Below are positions 24,708-34,132 of a DNA stretch of 64,000 nt, in pieces; the first letter of the stretch is position 1, and each line of letters begins with the position of its first letter. The notes beneath the pieces were generated by a model. The model ran no database searches. It had not been told where the DNA came from and worked only from the letters and a program-made list of their open reading frames with translations. Position numbers and translations under genes: made by a program. This DNA is from Chelonobacter oris. Its GTDB lineage: Bacteria > Pseudomonadota > Gammaproteobacteria > Enterobacterales > Pasteurellaceae. The stretch is from NCBI RefSeq assembly GCF_000772535.1, contig NZ_JSUM01000011.1:1-64000 (forward strand), read 5' to 3'.

Positions 24708-24762
24708 CGTGGTTCGGATCCCGCCTCGCGGTAACCTCGTCAGGTATGTAACCCGACCCACG
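24708..24762 (-). promoter_or_regulatory. Structured mRNA leader of rpmB-rpmG
   Basis: On the minus strand CGTGGGTCGG (24762-24753) pairs with CCGAACCACG (24717-24708), nine pairs with one internal mismatch. The enclosed loop can form small hairpins, CCTGACGAGG and CCGCGAGGCGG, giving a possible three-way junction. It starts about 13 bases into the predicted transcript. The structure was drawn by hand; the role as an L28 or L33 feedback site is a guess. Confidence 0.5.
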
Positions 24763-24781
24763 CCAATATTAAAGGTGGGGG

Positions 24782-24809
24782 ATTATACCATTTTTTTGGC
24801 ACGACTCAA
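24782..24809 (-). promoter_or_regulatory. Promoter of rpmB-rpmG
   Basis: On the minus strand TTGAGT (24809-24804) and TATAAT (24787-24782) are 16 bases apart. Predicted start of transcription is near 24775. Confidence 0.75.
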
Positions 24810-24880
24810 GCAGAAAAATCGATTAAATCGCATTTTCGGCACTCAGGATCGTTCGGCGCCAATGTTGGATCCCGCCGCTT

Positions 24881-25543
24881 TCATAACCAGCCTTGTTCAC
24901 AAAAAGAGCGGTAACACCCCTGCCCGATGATAAAATGATCGAGCACCCGCACATCGATCAACTCACACGCTTGTCGGATCTTACGGGTAATATGATGATC
25001 CGCCTCACTCGGCTCGGCAACGCCCGACGGATGGTTATGCGCCAAAATCAGGGCGGCGGCATTATGTGCAAGTGCGGTTTTGACAATTTCGCGCGGGTGA
25101 ACGCTGGCGCTATTGATACTGCCGAGAAACATCTCCTCTTTTCGTATCAAGCGGTGTCGGCTGTCGAGAAAAAGCACCAGAAAAACTTCGCGCTGTCGGG
25201 TTTCCAACTCGGTTTGTAGATATAACCGCACTTTTTCCGAATCATCAAATTGGATTTCACGCTGCAATTCTTGTTGCAGGTAACGTTTTGTCATCTCTTT
25301 ACAGGCTTGCAGTTGGATAAACTGGGTCACACCCAGCCCTTTCATTCGGCAAAACGCCTGCTGATCGGCACTCAACAATTGGCGCAGCGATCCAAAATGC
25401 CGTAACACTTGCGCAGACAATGCCATAACCGGACAGCCTTTAATTCCGGTGCGCAGAAAAATCGCTAACAGCTCTTGATCGCTTAACGCTTCGCTGCCGT
25501 GCCGCAACAACTTTTCTCGCGGCATTAACGGTTCGATCATCAT
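24881..25543 (-). CDS. radC: RadC family JAMM-domain protein
   Basis: A 220-residue protein with an N-terminal HhH-like region (LMPREKLLRHGSEALSDQELL) and a C-terminal MPN/JAMM domain with the metal site LAHNHPSGVAEPSEAD. Family function is unsettled; the old repair role in E. coli was withdrawn. Start at 25543 follows GGAGGAAAC. Placement beside rpmBG and divergent from coaBC-dut-slmA is the conserved gammaproteobacterial order. Confidence 0.94.
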   Translation of the reverse strand: MMIEPLMPREKLLRHGSEALSDQELLAIFLRTGIKGCPVMALSAQVLRHFGSLRQLLSADQQAFCRMKGLGVTQFIQLQACKEMTKRYLQQELQREIQFDDSEKVRLYLQTELETRQREVFLVLFLDSRHRLIRKEEMFLGSINSASVHPREIVKTALAHNAAALILAHNHPSGVAEPSEADHHITRKIRQACELIDVRVLDHFIIGQGCYRSFCEQGWL

Positions 25544-25728
25544 GTTTCCTCCATCATTCTGCGCCTTATTCTGCCTGAATCCTATATCGGAAAAACCGCC
25601 GCTCATAATTTTTGCGATCCATAATCCAAATATGATCTTTGCCGCCGCTTTTACCGATTGTGATTAGCTGAACAGATAAAATTGCAGTAAAATAAGCGCC
25701 ATCGTGCCATTCATATAGGAATAACAAG

Positions 25729-26985
25729 ATGAGCAATTTGTACGGAAAACACATTGTTGTCGGCATCAGCGGCGGCATTGCCGCCTATAAAAGTATCGAA
25801 CTGGTTCGTCTGCTGCGTAAAGCCGGCGCGGAAGTGCGGGTGGTGCTGACCGAAGCCGCCGCTCACTTTGTCACGCCGCTCACTTTACAGGCGATTTCCG
25901 GCAATCCGGTAGCGAACTCGCTGCTCGATCCGCAAGCCGAATTGGCGATGGGACACATTGAACTGGCGAAATGGGCGCATTTGATTGTTATTGCACCGAC
26001 CACGGCGGATCTTGCCGCCCGTTTGGCGATCGGCATGGCCAATGATCTGCTGAGCACAATCTGCCTGGCAACCACCGCACCGATTCTGGCGGCGCCGGCA
26101 ATGAATCAGCAAATGTACCGCCAGCCGGTGGTTCAGCAAAATCTGTCGACCTTACAACAACGGGGAATCATGTTGATCGGCCCGAATGCCGGCGAGCAAG
26201 CGTGCGGTGATGTCGGAACCGGGCGCATGTCCGAACCGAGTGAAATTTTTGCCGCCGTTCAAACCGCACTTCAATCTCAAGCCGCCCAAGTGCGGTCTGC
26301 CAAACCGTTTAACGGTTTAAAAATCGCCATTACCGCCGGCCCGACCAGGGAAGCGATTGATCCGGTACGTTTTATCAGCAATCATAGTTCCGGAAAAATG
26401 GGATTCGCCTTGGCACGCGCCTTTGCCGAACAAGGGGCGGAAGTCAGCTTAATCGCCGGTCCCGTCAGTCTGACCACACCGGAAAACGTACAACGTTATG
26501 ACGTAGAATCGGCACAACAAATGCATGATTTAACACTTTCGCTGGCAACACGACAGCATATTGTGATCGGCTGTGCCGCCGTTGCCGACTATCGCTCGCA
26601 AACCGTTGCGGAACAAAAACTTAAAAAGAAAGACGACAGCGAAACCATGATGCTGCAACTGATCAAAAATCCCGATATCATTGCGACCGTCGCCGCACTA
26701 TCCGACAACCGCCCTTTTGTGGTAGGATTTGCAGCGGAAACCCAAGACGTTCAGCATTATGCCGCCAAAAAATTGCAACGCAAAAATTTGGATATGATCT
26801 GTGCCAACGATGTGGCACGGCAAGGACAAGGCTTTAACAGCGAACAAAATGCCCTGACGGTCTTGTGGCGTGATCGGCAACAAACTGTGCAACAGCAACA
26901 ATTACCGTTAGCCGACAAATACGAATTAAGCCAAAAATTGGCAACATTGATCGTAAAACAGTACCAAATCACCCTATCTGATTAA
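25729..26985 (+). CDS. coaBC: Bifunctional CoaBC: phosphopantothenoylcysteine decarboxylase/synthetase
   Basis: This flavoprotein makes two steps of coenzyme A synthesis. Residues 1-190 are the CoaC part: [11 protein letters not shown] for FMN binding, the PAMNQQMY clamp and the active-site Cys in [10 protein letters not shown]. Residues about 200-418 are Coa[19 protein letters not shown] and [10 protein letters not shown], then a Lys-rich KLKKKDD segment. Length 418 is slightly above E. coli. It is followed by dut (17-bp gap) and slmA. Confidence 0.97.
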   Translation: MSNLYGKHIVVGISGGIAAYKSIELVRLLRKAGAEVRVVLTEAAAHFVTPLTLQAISGNPVANSLLDPQAELAMGHIELAKWAHLIVIAPTTADLAARLAIGMANDLLSTICLATTAPILAAPAMNQQMYRQPVVQQNLSTLQQRGIMLIGPNAGEQACGDVGTGRMSEPSEIFAAVQTALQSQAAQVRSAKPFNGLKIAITAGPTREAIDPVRFISNHSSGKMGFALARAFAEQGAEVSLIAGPVSLTTPENVQRYDVESAQQMHDLTLSLATRQHIVIGCAAVADYRSQTVAEQKLKKKDDSETMMLQLIKNPDIIATVAALSDNRPFVVGFAAETQDVQHYAAKKLQRKNLDMICANDVARQGQGFNSEQNALTVLWRDRQQTVQQQQLPLADKYELSQKLATLIVKQYQITLSD

Positions 26986-27002
26986 TCGGAAGCGATAATA
27001 TA

Positions 27003-27458
27003 ATGAAAAAAATTGATGTTAAAATTCTGGATCAACGCCTCGGCACTGAATTTCCACTGCCGACTTATGCCACCCCCGGTTCTGCCGGTCTTGATTTGCG
27101 TGCGTTATCCACTGAACAGATCACATTACAGCCGGGTGAAACCCGCCTGATTCCGACCGGCCTGTCCATTTACGTTGCCGATCCCAACTTGGCGGCTGTG
27201 GTTTTACCCCGCTCCGGTCTGGGTCATAAAAACGGGATTGTATTGGGCAATCTGGTCGGGCTTATCGACTCCGATTATCAAGGTCCGTTAATGGTTTCAC
27301 TTTGGAATCGCGGCAACCAGCCCTTTACCGTTGAAATCGGGGATCGGATCGCACAGCTGGTCTTTGTGCCGGTGGTACAGGCCGAGTTTAATCTCGTCAC
27401 CGAATTCGAACAGAGCGAACGCGGCGAAGGCGGATTCGGCCATTCGGGAAAGCAGTGA
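27003..27458 (+). CDS. dut: dUTP diphosphatase
   Basis: Dut hydrolyses dUTP to dUMP, keeping uracil out of DNA and feeding dTMP synthesis. The five trimeric dUTPase motifs are present, including [35 protein letters not shown] and the C-terminal [10 protein letters not shown] lid. Length 151 residues, same as E. coli. Confidence 0.98.
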   Translation: MKKIDVKILDQRLGTEFPLPTYATPGSAGLDLRALSTEQITLQPGETRLIPTGLSIYVADPNLAAVVLPRSGLGHKNGIVLGNLVGLIDSDYQGPLMVSLWNRGNQPFTVEIGDRIAQLVFVPVVQAEFNLVTEFEQSERGEGGFGHSGKQ

Positions 27459-27464
27459 TCCCTC

Positions 27465-28076
27465 ATGAGCATCACCGTTAATCATAGTGAAAAACGATCG
27501 GTAAAAGAACGTCGTAAGCAAGTGCTTACCGTTCTGGCGCACTTGCTGCATTCGGAAAAAGGCATGGAACGGATCACCACCGCCCGTCTGGCGGCGGAAA
27601 TCGGTGTTTCCGAAGCGGCGCTGTACCGCTACTATCCGAGCAAAACCAAAATGTTTGAAGCCCTAATTGATTTAATTGAAGAAAATTTACTGCATCGAAT
27701 TAAACAATCCATTAAAAGCGACACCGATACCGTCGTGCGCATTCATAATATCATGCAGATGATTCTGGATTTTGCACGCAAAAATCCCGGTATGACCCGT
27801 GTTTTGAGCGGTCATGCGCTGATGTTCGAAGATCCCGGATTAAAAGTGCGGGTAGCCAAATTTTTCGACAGCCTGGAATTGCAATTCAACAATATCCTGC
27901 AAATGCACCGTTTACGTAACGGCAAGCCGTTTACAACCGATGAAAAAGTAATAGCCGCTCATCTGGTGACGTTCTGTGAAGGGCAGTTTTTACGCTATGT
28001 GCGCACCAACTTCCGCCGCAGTAATCAGGTGGAATTCGAACAACAATGGCCGCTATTTGCGTCCTTATTAAAATAA
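27465..28076 (+). CDS. slmA: Nucleoid occlusion factor SlmA
   Basis: SlmA binds chromosome sites and blocks FtsZ assembly over the nucleoid. It is a TetR-family protein of 203 residues with the HTH in [20 protein letters not shown] and an all-helical dimer domain. The start is six bases after the dut stop with no strong ribosome site, so translational coupling is likely. Same order as dut-slmA in E. coli. Confidence 0.96.
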   Translation: MSITVNHSEKRSVKERRKQVLTVLAHLLHSEKGMERITTARLAAEIGVSEAALYRYYPSKTKMFEALIDLIEENLLHRIKQSIKSDTDTVVRIHNIMQMILDFARKNPGMTRVLSGHALMFEDPGLKVRVAKFFDSLELQFNNILQMHRLRNGKPFTTDEKVIAAHLVTFCEGQFLRYVRTNFRRSNQVEFEQQWPLFASLLK

Positions 28077-28083
28077 CGTTACT

Positions 28084-28308
28084 ATGCTTATTCCCTGGCA
28101 AGAATTGGCGGCGCAAACCCTTGAGAATATCCTTGAGTCATTTATCTTGCGTGAAGGTACCGACTACGGTGCGGTAGAACTTACTCTGGCACAAAAAAAA
28201 GAACGACTGAGGCGCCAGTTAGAAGTGGGAAGTGCGGTACTGGTGTGGTCTGAATTACACCAATCTATTGATATAAAAGACAAAAAATTATTTTTACAAG
28301 GCAAATAA
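28084..28308 (+). CDS. yheU: YheU family protein (UPF0270)
   Basis: A 74-residue protein starting [20 protein letters not shown], with REGTDYG and the [10 protein letters not shown] segment, all shared with E. coli YheU. Function is unknown. It lies seven bases after slmA and 38 bp before crp. Confidence 0.93.
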   Translation: MLIPWQELAAQTLENILESFILREGTDYGAVELTLAQKKERLRRQLEVGSAVLVWSELHQSIDIKDKKLFLQGK

Positions 28309-28346
28309 GCCATAAAAATGACTGCCCATAGTTAAAAGAGGTATCT

Positions 28347-28991
28347 ATGCAAGAGCAATTCTCAGCAAAACCGACATCGCCGGATCCGACTTTGGAATGG
28401 TTTCTTTCCCATTGCCATATCCATAAATATCCGTCTAAAAGCACCTTGATCCATGCCGGCGAAAAAGCGGAAACGCTATATTATTTGATCAAAGGTACGG
28501 TTTCCGTGTCCATTAAAGATGAAGACGGCAAAGAGATGATTTTGTCCTACCTGAATCAAGGGGACTTTGTCGGCGAAATCGGTTTATTCGAACAAGACAG
28601 CGAACGCACCGCTTGGGTTCGGGCGAAAACGACCTGCGAAGTGGCGGAAATCTCTTATAAAAAATTCCGTCAGCTGATTCAAATCAATCCGGAAGTACTG
28701 ATGTACCTTTCCGAGCAGCTGGCCAGACGCTTACAGCACACCTCCAAGCAAGTCAGTAATCTGGCCTTTCTCGATGTAACCGGGCGGATCGCACAAACCC
28801 TGCTGAATCTGGCTAAAATGCCGGAAGCGATGACCCACCCGGACGGCATGCAAATCAAAATCACCCGTCAGGAAATCGGGCAAATCGTCGGCTGCTCACG
28901 CGAAACCGTCGGCAGAATTCTAAAAATGCTGGAAGATCAAAATCTGATCTCGGCACACGGCAAAACCATTGTCGTTTACGGCACACGCTAA
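28347..28991 (+). CDS. crp: cAMP receptor protein CRP
   Basis: CRP is the global cAMP-dependent regulator; in this family it also switches on competence genes together with Sxy. The 214-residue chain has the cAMP pocket ([20 protein letters not shown]), the dimer helix and the recognition helix in [18 protein letters not shown]. It is a near match to Haemophilus and E. coli CRP. A hairpin terminator follows. A candidate target is upstream of eda. Confidence 0.98.
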   Translation: MQEQFSAKPTSPDPTLEWFLSHCHIHKYPSKSTLIHAGEKAETLYYLIKGTVSVSIKDEDGKEMILSYLNQGDFVGEIGLFEQDSERTAWVRAKTTCEVAEISYKKFRQLIQINPEVLMYLSEQLARRLQHTSKQVSNLAFLDVTGRIAQTLLNLAKMPEAMTHPDGMQIKITRQEIGQIVGCSRETVGRILKMLEDQNLISAHGKTIVVYGTR

Positions 28992-29011
28992 TTTCTCTGC
29001 TGCCTTCCGTT

Positions 29012-29037
29012 AAATGCTCCGCTGTCAGGAGCATTTT
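29012..29037 (+). terminator. Terminator after crp
   Basis: AAATGCTCC and GGAGCATTT form a 9-bp stem with a 7-base loop and a short T-run, about 20 bases past the crp stop. Confidence 0.82.
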
Positions 29038-29168
29038 CATTTCCAATGTTCAATAACGGCTAAAAAAGCCCGTCTTCCATATTCAGGAATAATTTTCATT
29101 TGTAAAAACAAGCGGGATTCTTTATGATAAGATTTATTTAAAATCCATCTTATTATGTGAGGCCTACT

Positions 29169-29924
29169 ATGAAAAAAGACGAAGTCGGACACCATTTTCT
29201 TGCGCGGCTGGGCAAAACCCGTCTACGGCCGGGCGGACGCCGTGCAACGGAATGGCTCATCCAACAAGGTCATTTCAATGCCGAAACACAAGTGCTTGAA
29301 GTTGCATGTAACATGGCGACCACTGCTGTCGGCTTGGCAACACGGTTCGGTTGTCGAATTGAAGGCATCGATCTGGACGAGCAAGCCCTAAACAAAGCGG
29401 AAGCCAATATCCGCCGCCACGGTTTACAGGATAAAATCCATGTCCGCCGTGCCAACGCCACCAAACTCCCCTTTGCCGACCGCACTTTTGATGTCGTGAT
29501 TAATGAAGCAATGCTGACCATGCTGCCGCTAGAGGCCAAGCGCAAAGCGGTCGGCGAATATTTTCGGGTGCTGAAACCGGGCGGCGTATTGCTGACCCAT
29601 GATGTCATGCTGACCCGTGACGAAGATTCCGAAGTCCTGCAGCAACTGCGGCAAGCAATCAACATCAGTGTCACCCCACTGAGTAAACCGCAGTGGCTCT
29701 CCCTGTTTCAAACATGCGGCTTTTCGGATTGCGAATCGATTAACGACAGCATGACGTTGCTCTCACCGACAGGCATGATCTATGACGAAGGTGTTTTCGG
29801 CGCAATGAAAATCGTAGGCAACGCCCTCAAGCCGCAAAATTTGCCGACATTTAAAAAAATGTTCAAGCTGTTCAACGATCCGCAACAGCGGCTCAACTTT
29901 ATTGCGGTATGCAGTCGAAAATAA
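29169..29924 (+). CDS. Class I SAM-dependent methyltransferase with atypical motif I
   Basis: A 251-residue protein with a Methyltransf_11-like core. Motif I reads VLEVACNMATTAVGLA: the acidic start is kept but the GxGxG loop is replaced by Cys-Asn-Met-Ala-Thr. The later acidic residue (IEGIDLDEQAL), the LPFADRTFDVVI motif and VLKPGGVLLTHD are typical. The substrate is unknown. Similar proteins occur in other Haemophilus as uncharacterised genes. Start at 29169 follows GTGAGG by six bases. It is expressed from its own region after the crp terminator. Confidence 0.85.
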   Translation: MKKDEVGHHFLARLGKTRLRPGGRRATEWLIQQGHFNAETQVLEVACNMATTAVGLATRFGCRIEGIDLDEQALNKAEANIRRHGLQDKIHVRRANATKLPFADRTFDVVINEAMLTMLPLEAKRKAVGEYFRVLKPGGVLLTHDVMLTRDEDSEVLQQLRQAINISVTPLSKPQWLSLFQTCGFSDCESINDSMTLLSPTGMIYDEGVFGAMKIVGNALKPQNLPTFKKMFKLFNDPQQRLNFIAVCSRK

Positions 29925-29939
29925 GCGGAATAACACCTT

Positions 29940-29962
29940 GACCGCACTTTCAAAGTGCGGTC
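29940..29962. repeat. Inverted USS pair after the methyltransferase gene
   Basis: GACCGCACTTT and AAAGTGCGGTC face each other around a single C. The 11-bp dyad lies 15 bases past the methyltransferase stop and can act as a hairpin, although no strong T-run follows. Confidence 0.75.
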
Positions 29963-30037
29963 TTCCCGCTCCCTTCTCAATTTAGCTTCTGTCGGTTGCT
30001 TGGATAAAAGCCGATTGCCGATCACAAAACTCATGTT

Positions 30038-30772
30038 TTAGCGAGTGATAAGTTCAATCGCCACCACTTCCGCCAACCCGATGTCGACAAAACGGAAGCG
30101 GACATTAAACTGCCAGATGCTCATGCCGTAAAGACGCTTCCCAATCTGTCCGTGCTGATAAGCCGGACGCGGATCTTGTTGAATAAGCTGTTCGATAAAA
30201 CGTTGTAAATTCGGATAATTATTTGCCTGCCGTTCAATCGTTTGCGACGCCTGCGGCAAAAACCGCACGGCTATTTGCGCAGACGGTTTGTTTGCGGCAA
30301 AACCGCTGTCGGCATCCGGCTGGCTGTCGGCATAAGCCAGATACGGCTTGATGTCGAAAATCGGCGTGCCGTTGACCAAATCAAGGCTGCCGACCCGCAA
30401 GCACACATTGCCGCCTTGACAATCCACACCGTGTAACGAAACCTTAGACAGCCCGAGCGGATTAGGGCGGTGGGTGGCGCGCGAAGCAAACACACCGATC
30501 CGCTGATTGCCGCCCAAGCGCGGCGGGCGCACGGTCGGACGCCATTTATTGTCAGCAATTCGGTCAAAACGGAAAATCAGCCATAAATGGCTGAATTGTT
30601 CCAAGCCGCGCACCGCTTCCGGTTGATTATACGGCGGCAGTAATTCGATGATACCGCCGCCGTCCCGCACCAAATCCGGTTGGCGCGGCACGGAAAATTT
30701 CTCATTGTAAGGCGTATGCGCCACGGCAATCGGCTGAAGTTGCAACGGGTGAAAAGAAAATTCGGATGACAT
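30038..30772 (-). CDS. trmO: tRNA (t6A37) N6-methyltransferase TrmO
   Basis: TrmO (YaeB, TsaA) methylates N6 of t6A37 in tRNA-Thr(GGU) to m6t6A. The single-sheet SAM fold shows [40 protein letters not shown] and [19 protein letters not shown], all family signatures. The C-terminal region (about 165-244) is the extra domain of the longer TrmO form. It is divergent from menA. Confidence 0.94.
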   Translation of the reverse strand: MSSEFSFHPLQLQPIAVAHTPYNEKFSVPRQPDLVRDGGGIIELLPPYNQPEAVRGLEQFSHLWLIFRFDRIADNKWRPTVRPPRLGGNQRIGVFASRATHRPNPLGLSKVSLHGVDCQGGNVCLRVGSLDLVNGTPIFDIKPYLAYADSQPDADSGFAANKPSAQIAVRFLPQASQTIERQANNYPNLQRFIEQLIQQDPRPAYQHGQIGKRLYGMSIWQFNVRFRFVDIGLAEVVAIELITR

Positions 30773-30914
30773 TTTTAAGATTCTCGATAAAAAGCGGCAA
30801 AATACCTTGCCAAATCAAAACAAGCACACCATTTTCGCCTATAATAGCACTCAAATTCATCTGTGCAGAGAAACAGGGCGGCTTGAACCGCACTTTTACG
30901 TTTATTAATCAAAT

Positions 30915-31835
30915 ATGGAAAAAATAGCATTTAATATGTGGCTGGAAACCGCCCGCCCGAAAACATTGCCGCTGGCGCTGGCTTCCATCGTCACCGGTTC
31001 GGCATTGGCAGCGTTTGTCGGCGCTTTCAGTTGGACAATCTCGCTACTGTCGATTTTGACCGCACTTTTGCTGCAAGTGGTCTCCAATTTCGCCAATGAT
31101 TACGGCGATCACCTGAAAGGCTCGGACACCGCGGAACGAATCGGCCCGCTGCGCGGCATTCAGCACGGCGTCATTACGCCGAGACAGTTGCGTAACGGCC
31201 TGATTCTGGCGATTGCCGCCAGTTTATGCAGCGGATTGGCGCTGATTTTGCTGGCTACCAAAAGCTGGCAGGATTTGATTGCCTTTGCCGTGCTCGGGCT
31301 TTTGGCGGTTATTGCCTCCGTCACCTACACCGTCGGGCGCAAACCCTACGGTTATATCGGTCTCGGCGATATTTCCGTGCTGATCTTCTTCGGCTGGCTG
31401 GGTGTCGGCGGAACCTATTATTTACAAACCCACAGCATTGATTTTCCGGTTTTACTGATCGCCACCGCCTGCGGTTTGTTGGCAACGGCGGTCCTAAACA
31501 TCAACAACCTGCGCGATATCGAACAGGATCGCAAAGCCGGCAAGAACACCTTGGCGGTACGGCTGGGCGACAAACCAGCCAAGCTTTACCACTGTTTGCT
31601 GATTTCAAGTGCGGTTTTGCTGTATCTGGCATTTACCCTGTGCTACTTTCTGCATTGGTCCGGCTTTCTGGTGGTATTGGCATTTCCGCTGCTGCTGAAA
31701 CACGCCTGGACGGTATTGCACGCAACCGAGCCGCAGCAACTGCGCCCGATGCTGGCGCAAATGTCGATGCTGGCGCTACTGGTCAACCTGCTGTTTAGTG
31801 TCGGATTACTGCTGTCGGGCGGGTTTAATTGGTAA
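30915..31835 (+). CDS. menA: 1,4-dihydroxy-2-naphthoate octaprenyltransferase
   Basis: MenA prenylates DHNA to give demethylmenaquinone for anaerobic respiration. It is a UbiA-superfamily protein of 306 residues with about nine membrane segments. Active-site motifs: NFANDYGDHLKGSDT near residue 58, and NINNLRDIEQDRKAGKNTL near residue 195. menA-rraA order is shared with E. coli. Confidence 0.95.
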   Translation: MEKIAFNMWLETARPKTLPLALASIVTGSALAAFVGAFSWTISLLSILTALLLQVVSNFANDYGDHLKGSDTAERIGPLRGIQHGVITPRQLRNGLILAIAASLCSGLALILLATKSWQDLIAFAVLGLLAVIASVTYTVGRKPYGYIGLGDISVLIFFGWLGVGGTYYLQTHSIDFPVLLIATACGLLATAVLNINNLRDIEQDRKAGKNTLAVRLGDKPAKLYHCLLISSAVLLYLAFTLCYFLHWSGFLVVLAFPLLLKHAWTVLHATEPQQLRPMLAQMSMLALLVNLLFSVGLLLSGGFNW

Positions 31836-31915
31836 TTTGCCTTTTTCCTGTTTATACTGAGGGCTGATTATTTTTCACAACCCTGTTGATTCATTAGTGT
31901 TTAAGGATACTTCCC

Positions 31916-32431
31916 ATGCGTATTGATACTTCCGAGTTATGCGATATTTATCAGGATCAAATTGATGTTGTCGAACCTATTTTTTCCAGCTTTGGCGGCC
32001 GCAGTTCGTTCAGCGGCAAAATCACCACCGTCAAATGTTTCGAAAGTAACGGCTTAATCGAAGAAGTATTGGAAGAAGACGGCTTGGGGCGCGTGTTGTT
32101 GATTGACGGCGGCGGTTCGCTGCGCCGTGCCCTGATCGATTCCGATTTGGCACAGCTGGCGACAGACAACGATTGGGAAGGCATTATTGTCTACGGTGCA
32201 GTTCGCCAACTGGATATTTTGGAAACGCTGGATATCGGTATCCATGCTTTAGCGCCGATTCCGGTATCCGCCGACGACAAAACCCTCGGCGAGACCGATG
32301 TACCGGTCAACTTCGGCGGTGTCTCTTTCCTGCCGGAAGATTATGTCTATGCCGATCTGACCGGGATTATTCTCTCCCCCGAACCGTTGGAAATCGGCAC
32401 GGAAACCCACGATGACGGCGATGAAATTTAA
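31916..32431 (+). CDS. rraA: Ribonuclease E activity regulator RraA
   Basis: RraA binds RNase E and dampens mRNA decay. The ring-forming fold is recognisable by [30 protein letters not shown] and [10 protein letters not shown]. At 171 residues it is about ten longer than the E. coli protein, with an acidic tail (ETHDDGDEI). AAGGA precedes the start. A 9-bp GC-rich hairpin follows ten bases past the stop. Confidence 0.95.
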   Translation: MRIDTSELCDIYQDQIDVVEPIFSSFGGRSSFSGKITTVKCFESNGLIEEVLEEDGLGRVLLIDGGGSLRRALIDSDLAQLATDNDWEGIIVYGAVRQLDILETLDIGIHALAPIPVSADDKTLGETDVPVNFGGVSFLPEDYVYADLTGIILSPEPLEIGTETHDDGDEI

Positions 32432-32440
32432 CAACCGGCT

Positions 32441-32463
32441 CTCTCCGCCCTCTCGGCGGAGAG
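32441..32463 (+). terminator. GC-rich hairpin after rraA
   Basis: CTCTCCGCC and GGCGGAGAG form a perfect 9-bp stem with a 5-base loop. There is no T-run, so it may be a weak or Rho-assisted terminator or an mRNA 3' end stabiliser. Confidence 0.55.
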
Positions 32464-32662
32464 GCGTTCACGCGTTGAAAGCCCCCAAAGCGCTGTAAAA
32501 TACCGCACTTTTAGCCTAATTATCCGTTTAAGCTCACATTTTTAACAATTCTTTATTTCATTATATTAATAAAATTATAACATCCTGCTATATTTAAAGC
32601 ATTACATTAAATAATGTCTATTCTCTTGCTTGATATTGTCGCAACGTGCTAAGGAAACCATC
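32464..32662 (+). promoter_or_regulatory. AT-rich leader of the DASS transporter gene
   Basis: No gene is present. The half next to the transporter is very AT-rich and contains a 14-bp palindrome, ACATTA-AA-TAATGT, at 32604-32617. A USS is at about 32503. AAGGAAA at 32651 is the ribosome site. Promoter boxes were not resolved. Confidence 0.4.
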
Positions 32663-34081
32663 ATGACAGACCATAAAACAAACAAACCGGAACCGTTACA
32701 AAGCGGAATAGAAGATCGTGAATTGAAACGGGGCGGTATCATATTTCTGATCAATATCATTCTCTTTTTCCTGCTGCTTAATTTTCTGCCGTTCGGTGCC
32801 GCCGAAAATAAAGGGCTGGCGTTATTGGTGTTTGTCGGTATCTTATGGCTGACCGAAGCGATACACGTCACCATCACCGCACTTTTAGTGCCGATTATGG
32901 CGATTGCGCTGGGGCTGGTCGGCACCGGTGCCGCACTGGCAACCTTTGCCAACCCCACCATTTTCCTGTTCTTCGGCGGCTTCGCCTTGGCGACGGCGCT
33001 GCACATTCAGGGGCTGGATAAAATTATTGCCAACAAGATCATGAATCTGGCAAGAGGAAAACTGTTCCTTGCGGTGATCTATCTGTTCACCACGACTGCA
33101 TTTTTGTCGATGTGGATGAGTAATACCGCCACTGCCGCCATGATGTTGCCGCTGGCGATGGGCATTTTGAGCAAAATGGATAAAAACGCCGATCATAATA
33201 CTTACGTATTCGTCTTATTGGGTATCGCCTACAGCGCCAGTATCGGCGGTATGGGAACCGTGGTCGGCAGCCCGCCGAATGCGATTGTGGCATCACAATT
33301 AAACATCAGTTTCGCTCAATGGATGCAATACGGCTTACCGGTGATGCTGCTGATGATGCCGTTAATGATCGGCTCGCTGTATCTGACCTTTAAACCGAAA
33401 CTAAGCGCCCACTTTGAAAAGACCTTTAATGAACAGAGCCTGCACCGCAAACAATATATCACGTTGGGGATTTTTGTGGTGATTGCCTTATGTTGGGTAT
33501 TTAGCGGGCAATTGAATCCGTTACTCTCCTCCCTGCTCGGATTGGAAAAAAACATAGCAAGCTTCGACAGCATCGTTGCGCTGGTTGCGGCGGTTCTCAT
33601 TTGTATCAGCCGTGTCGCCGCGTGGGAAGACATTCAGAAAAATACCGACTGGGGCGTGCTGATGCTGTTCGGCGGCGGTTTGACCCTAAGTGCGGTTTTA
33701 CGTGACTCCGGCGCCAGCAAAGTCTTGGCGGATATGGTTGTCGCTGCAATTGAAGGCGGACATTTCTACCTCATCGGGTTAATTGTAGCGGCTTTCATTA
33801 TTTTTCTGACCGAATTCACCTCCAACACCGCCAGTGCCGCATTGTTAGTGCCGATTTTCATCTCGATTGCCGAAACGCTGGGTATGCCGCCGTTGGGCTT
33901 GTCGTTGATTATCGGCTTGGGGGCGTCCTGCGCCTTTATGTTGCCGGTCGCCACACCGCCGAATGCAATTGTGTTCGGTACCGGACAAGTCAAACAAAGC
34001 GAAATGGTTCGTGCGGGTATTGTGCTGAATATTGTCTCCGTCTTCCTGATTGGGACGATGGCTTACCTATTGTGGTTCTAA
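32663..34081 (+). CDS. DASS (SLC13) family sodium:anion symporter
   Basis: A 472-residue inner-membrane carrier of the divalent anion:sodium family that includes VcINDY. Both signature SNT motifs are present, WMSNTATAAMMLPL and FTSNTASAALLVPI, each in a re-entrant hairpin binding Na+ and substrate, together with the helix partners SPPNAIVAS and TPPNAIVFG. Expected substrates are C4-dicarboxylates such as succinate or malate, but sulfate or phosphate cannot be excluded. Start at 32663 follows AAGGAAA; an upstream in-frame extension is not supported. Confidence 0.92.
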   Translation: MTDHKTNKPEPLQSGIEDRELKRGGIIFLINIILFFLLLNFLPFGAAENKGLALLVFVGILWLTEAIHVTITALLVPIMAIALGLVGTGAALATFANPTIFLFFGGFALATALHIQGLDKIIANKIMNLARGKLFLAVIYLFTTTAFLSMWMSNTATAAMMLPLAMGILSKMDKNADHNTYVFVLLGIAYSASIGGMGTVVGSPPNAIVASQLNISFAQWMQYGLPVMLLMMPLMIGSLYLTFKPKLSAHFEKTFNEQSLHRKQYITLGIFVVIALCWVFSGQLNPLLSSLLGLEKNIASFDSIVALVAAVLICISRVAAWEDIQKNTDWGVLMLFGGGLTLSAVLRDSGASKVLADMVVAAIEGGHFYLIGLIVAAFIIFLTEFTSNTASAALLVPIFISIAETLGMPPLGLSLIIGLGASCAFMLPVATPPNAIVFGTGQVKQSEMVRAGIVLNIVSVFLIGTMAYLLWF

Positions 34082-34095
34082 CCGATTCAGGCTAC

Positions 34096-34125
34096 AAAAA
34101 TACCGGCATTTTGCCGGTATTTTTT
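34096..34125 (+). terminator. Terminator after the DASS transporter gene
   Basis: AAAAATACCGGCA and TGCCGGTATTTTT form a long stem with a 3-base loop and T-run, directly before the stop of the convergent aminotransferase-like gene. It can work in both directions. Confidence 0.9.
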
Positions 34126-34132
34126 ATACCCG

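Noticed and set aside
24705-24722. tRNA T-arm-like GGTTCGGATCC on the plus strand near rpmB
   Set aside because: The flanking bases do not form a T-stem, and no acceptor or anticodon arm is nearby. It is better explained as part of the rpmBG leader stem.
25566-25778. 70-residue minus-strand frame between radC and coaBC
   Set aside because: It overlaps the start of coaBC in antisense and has no ribosome site or known motif.
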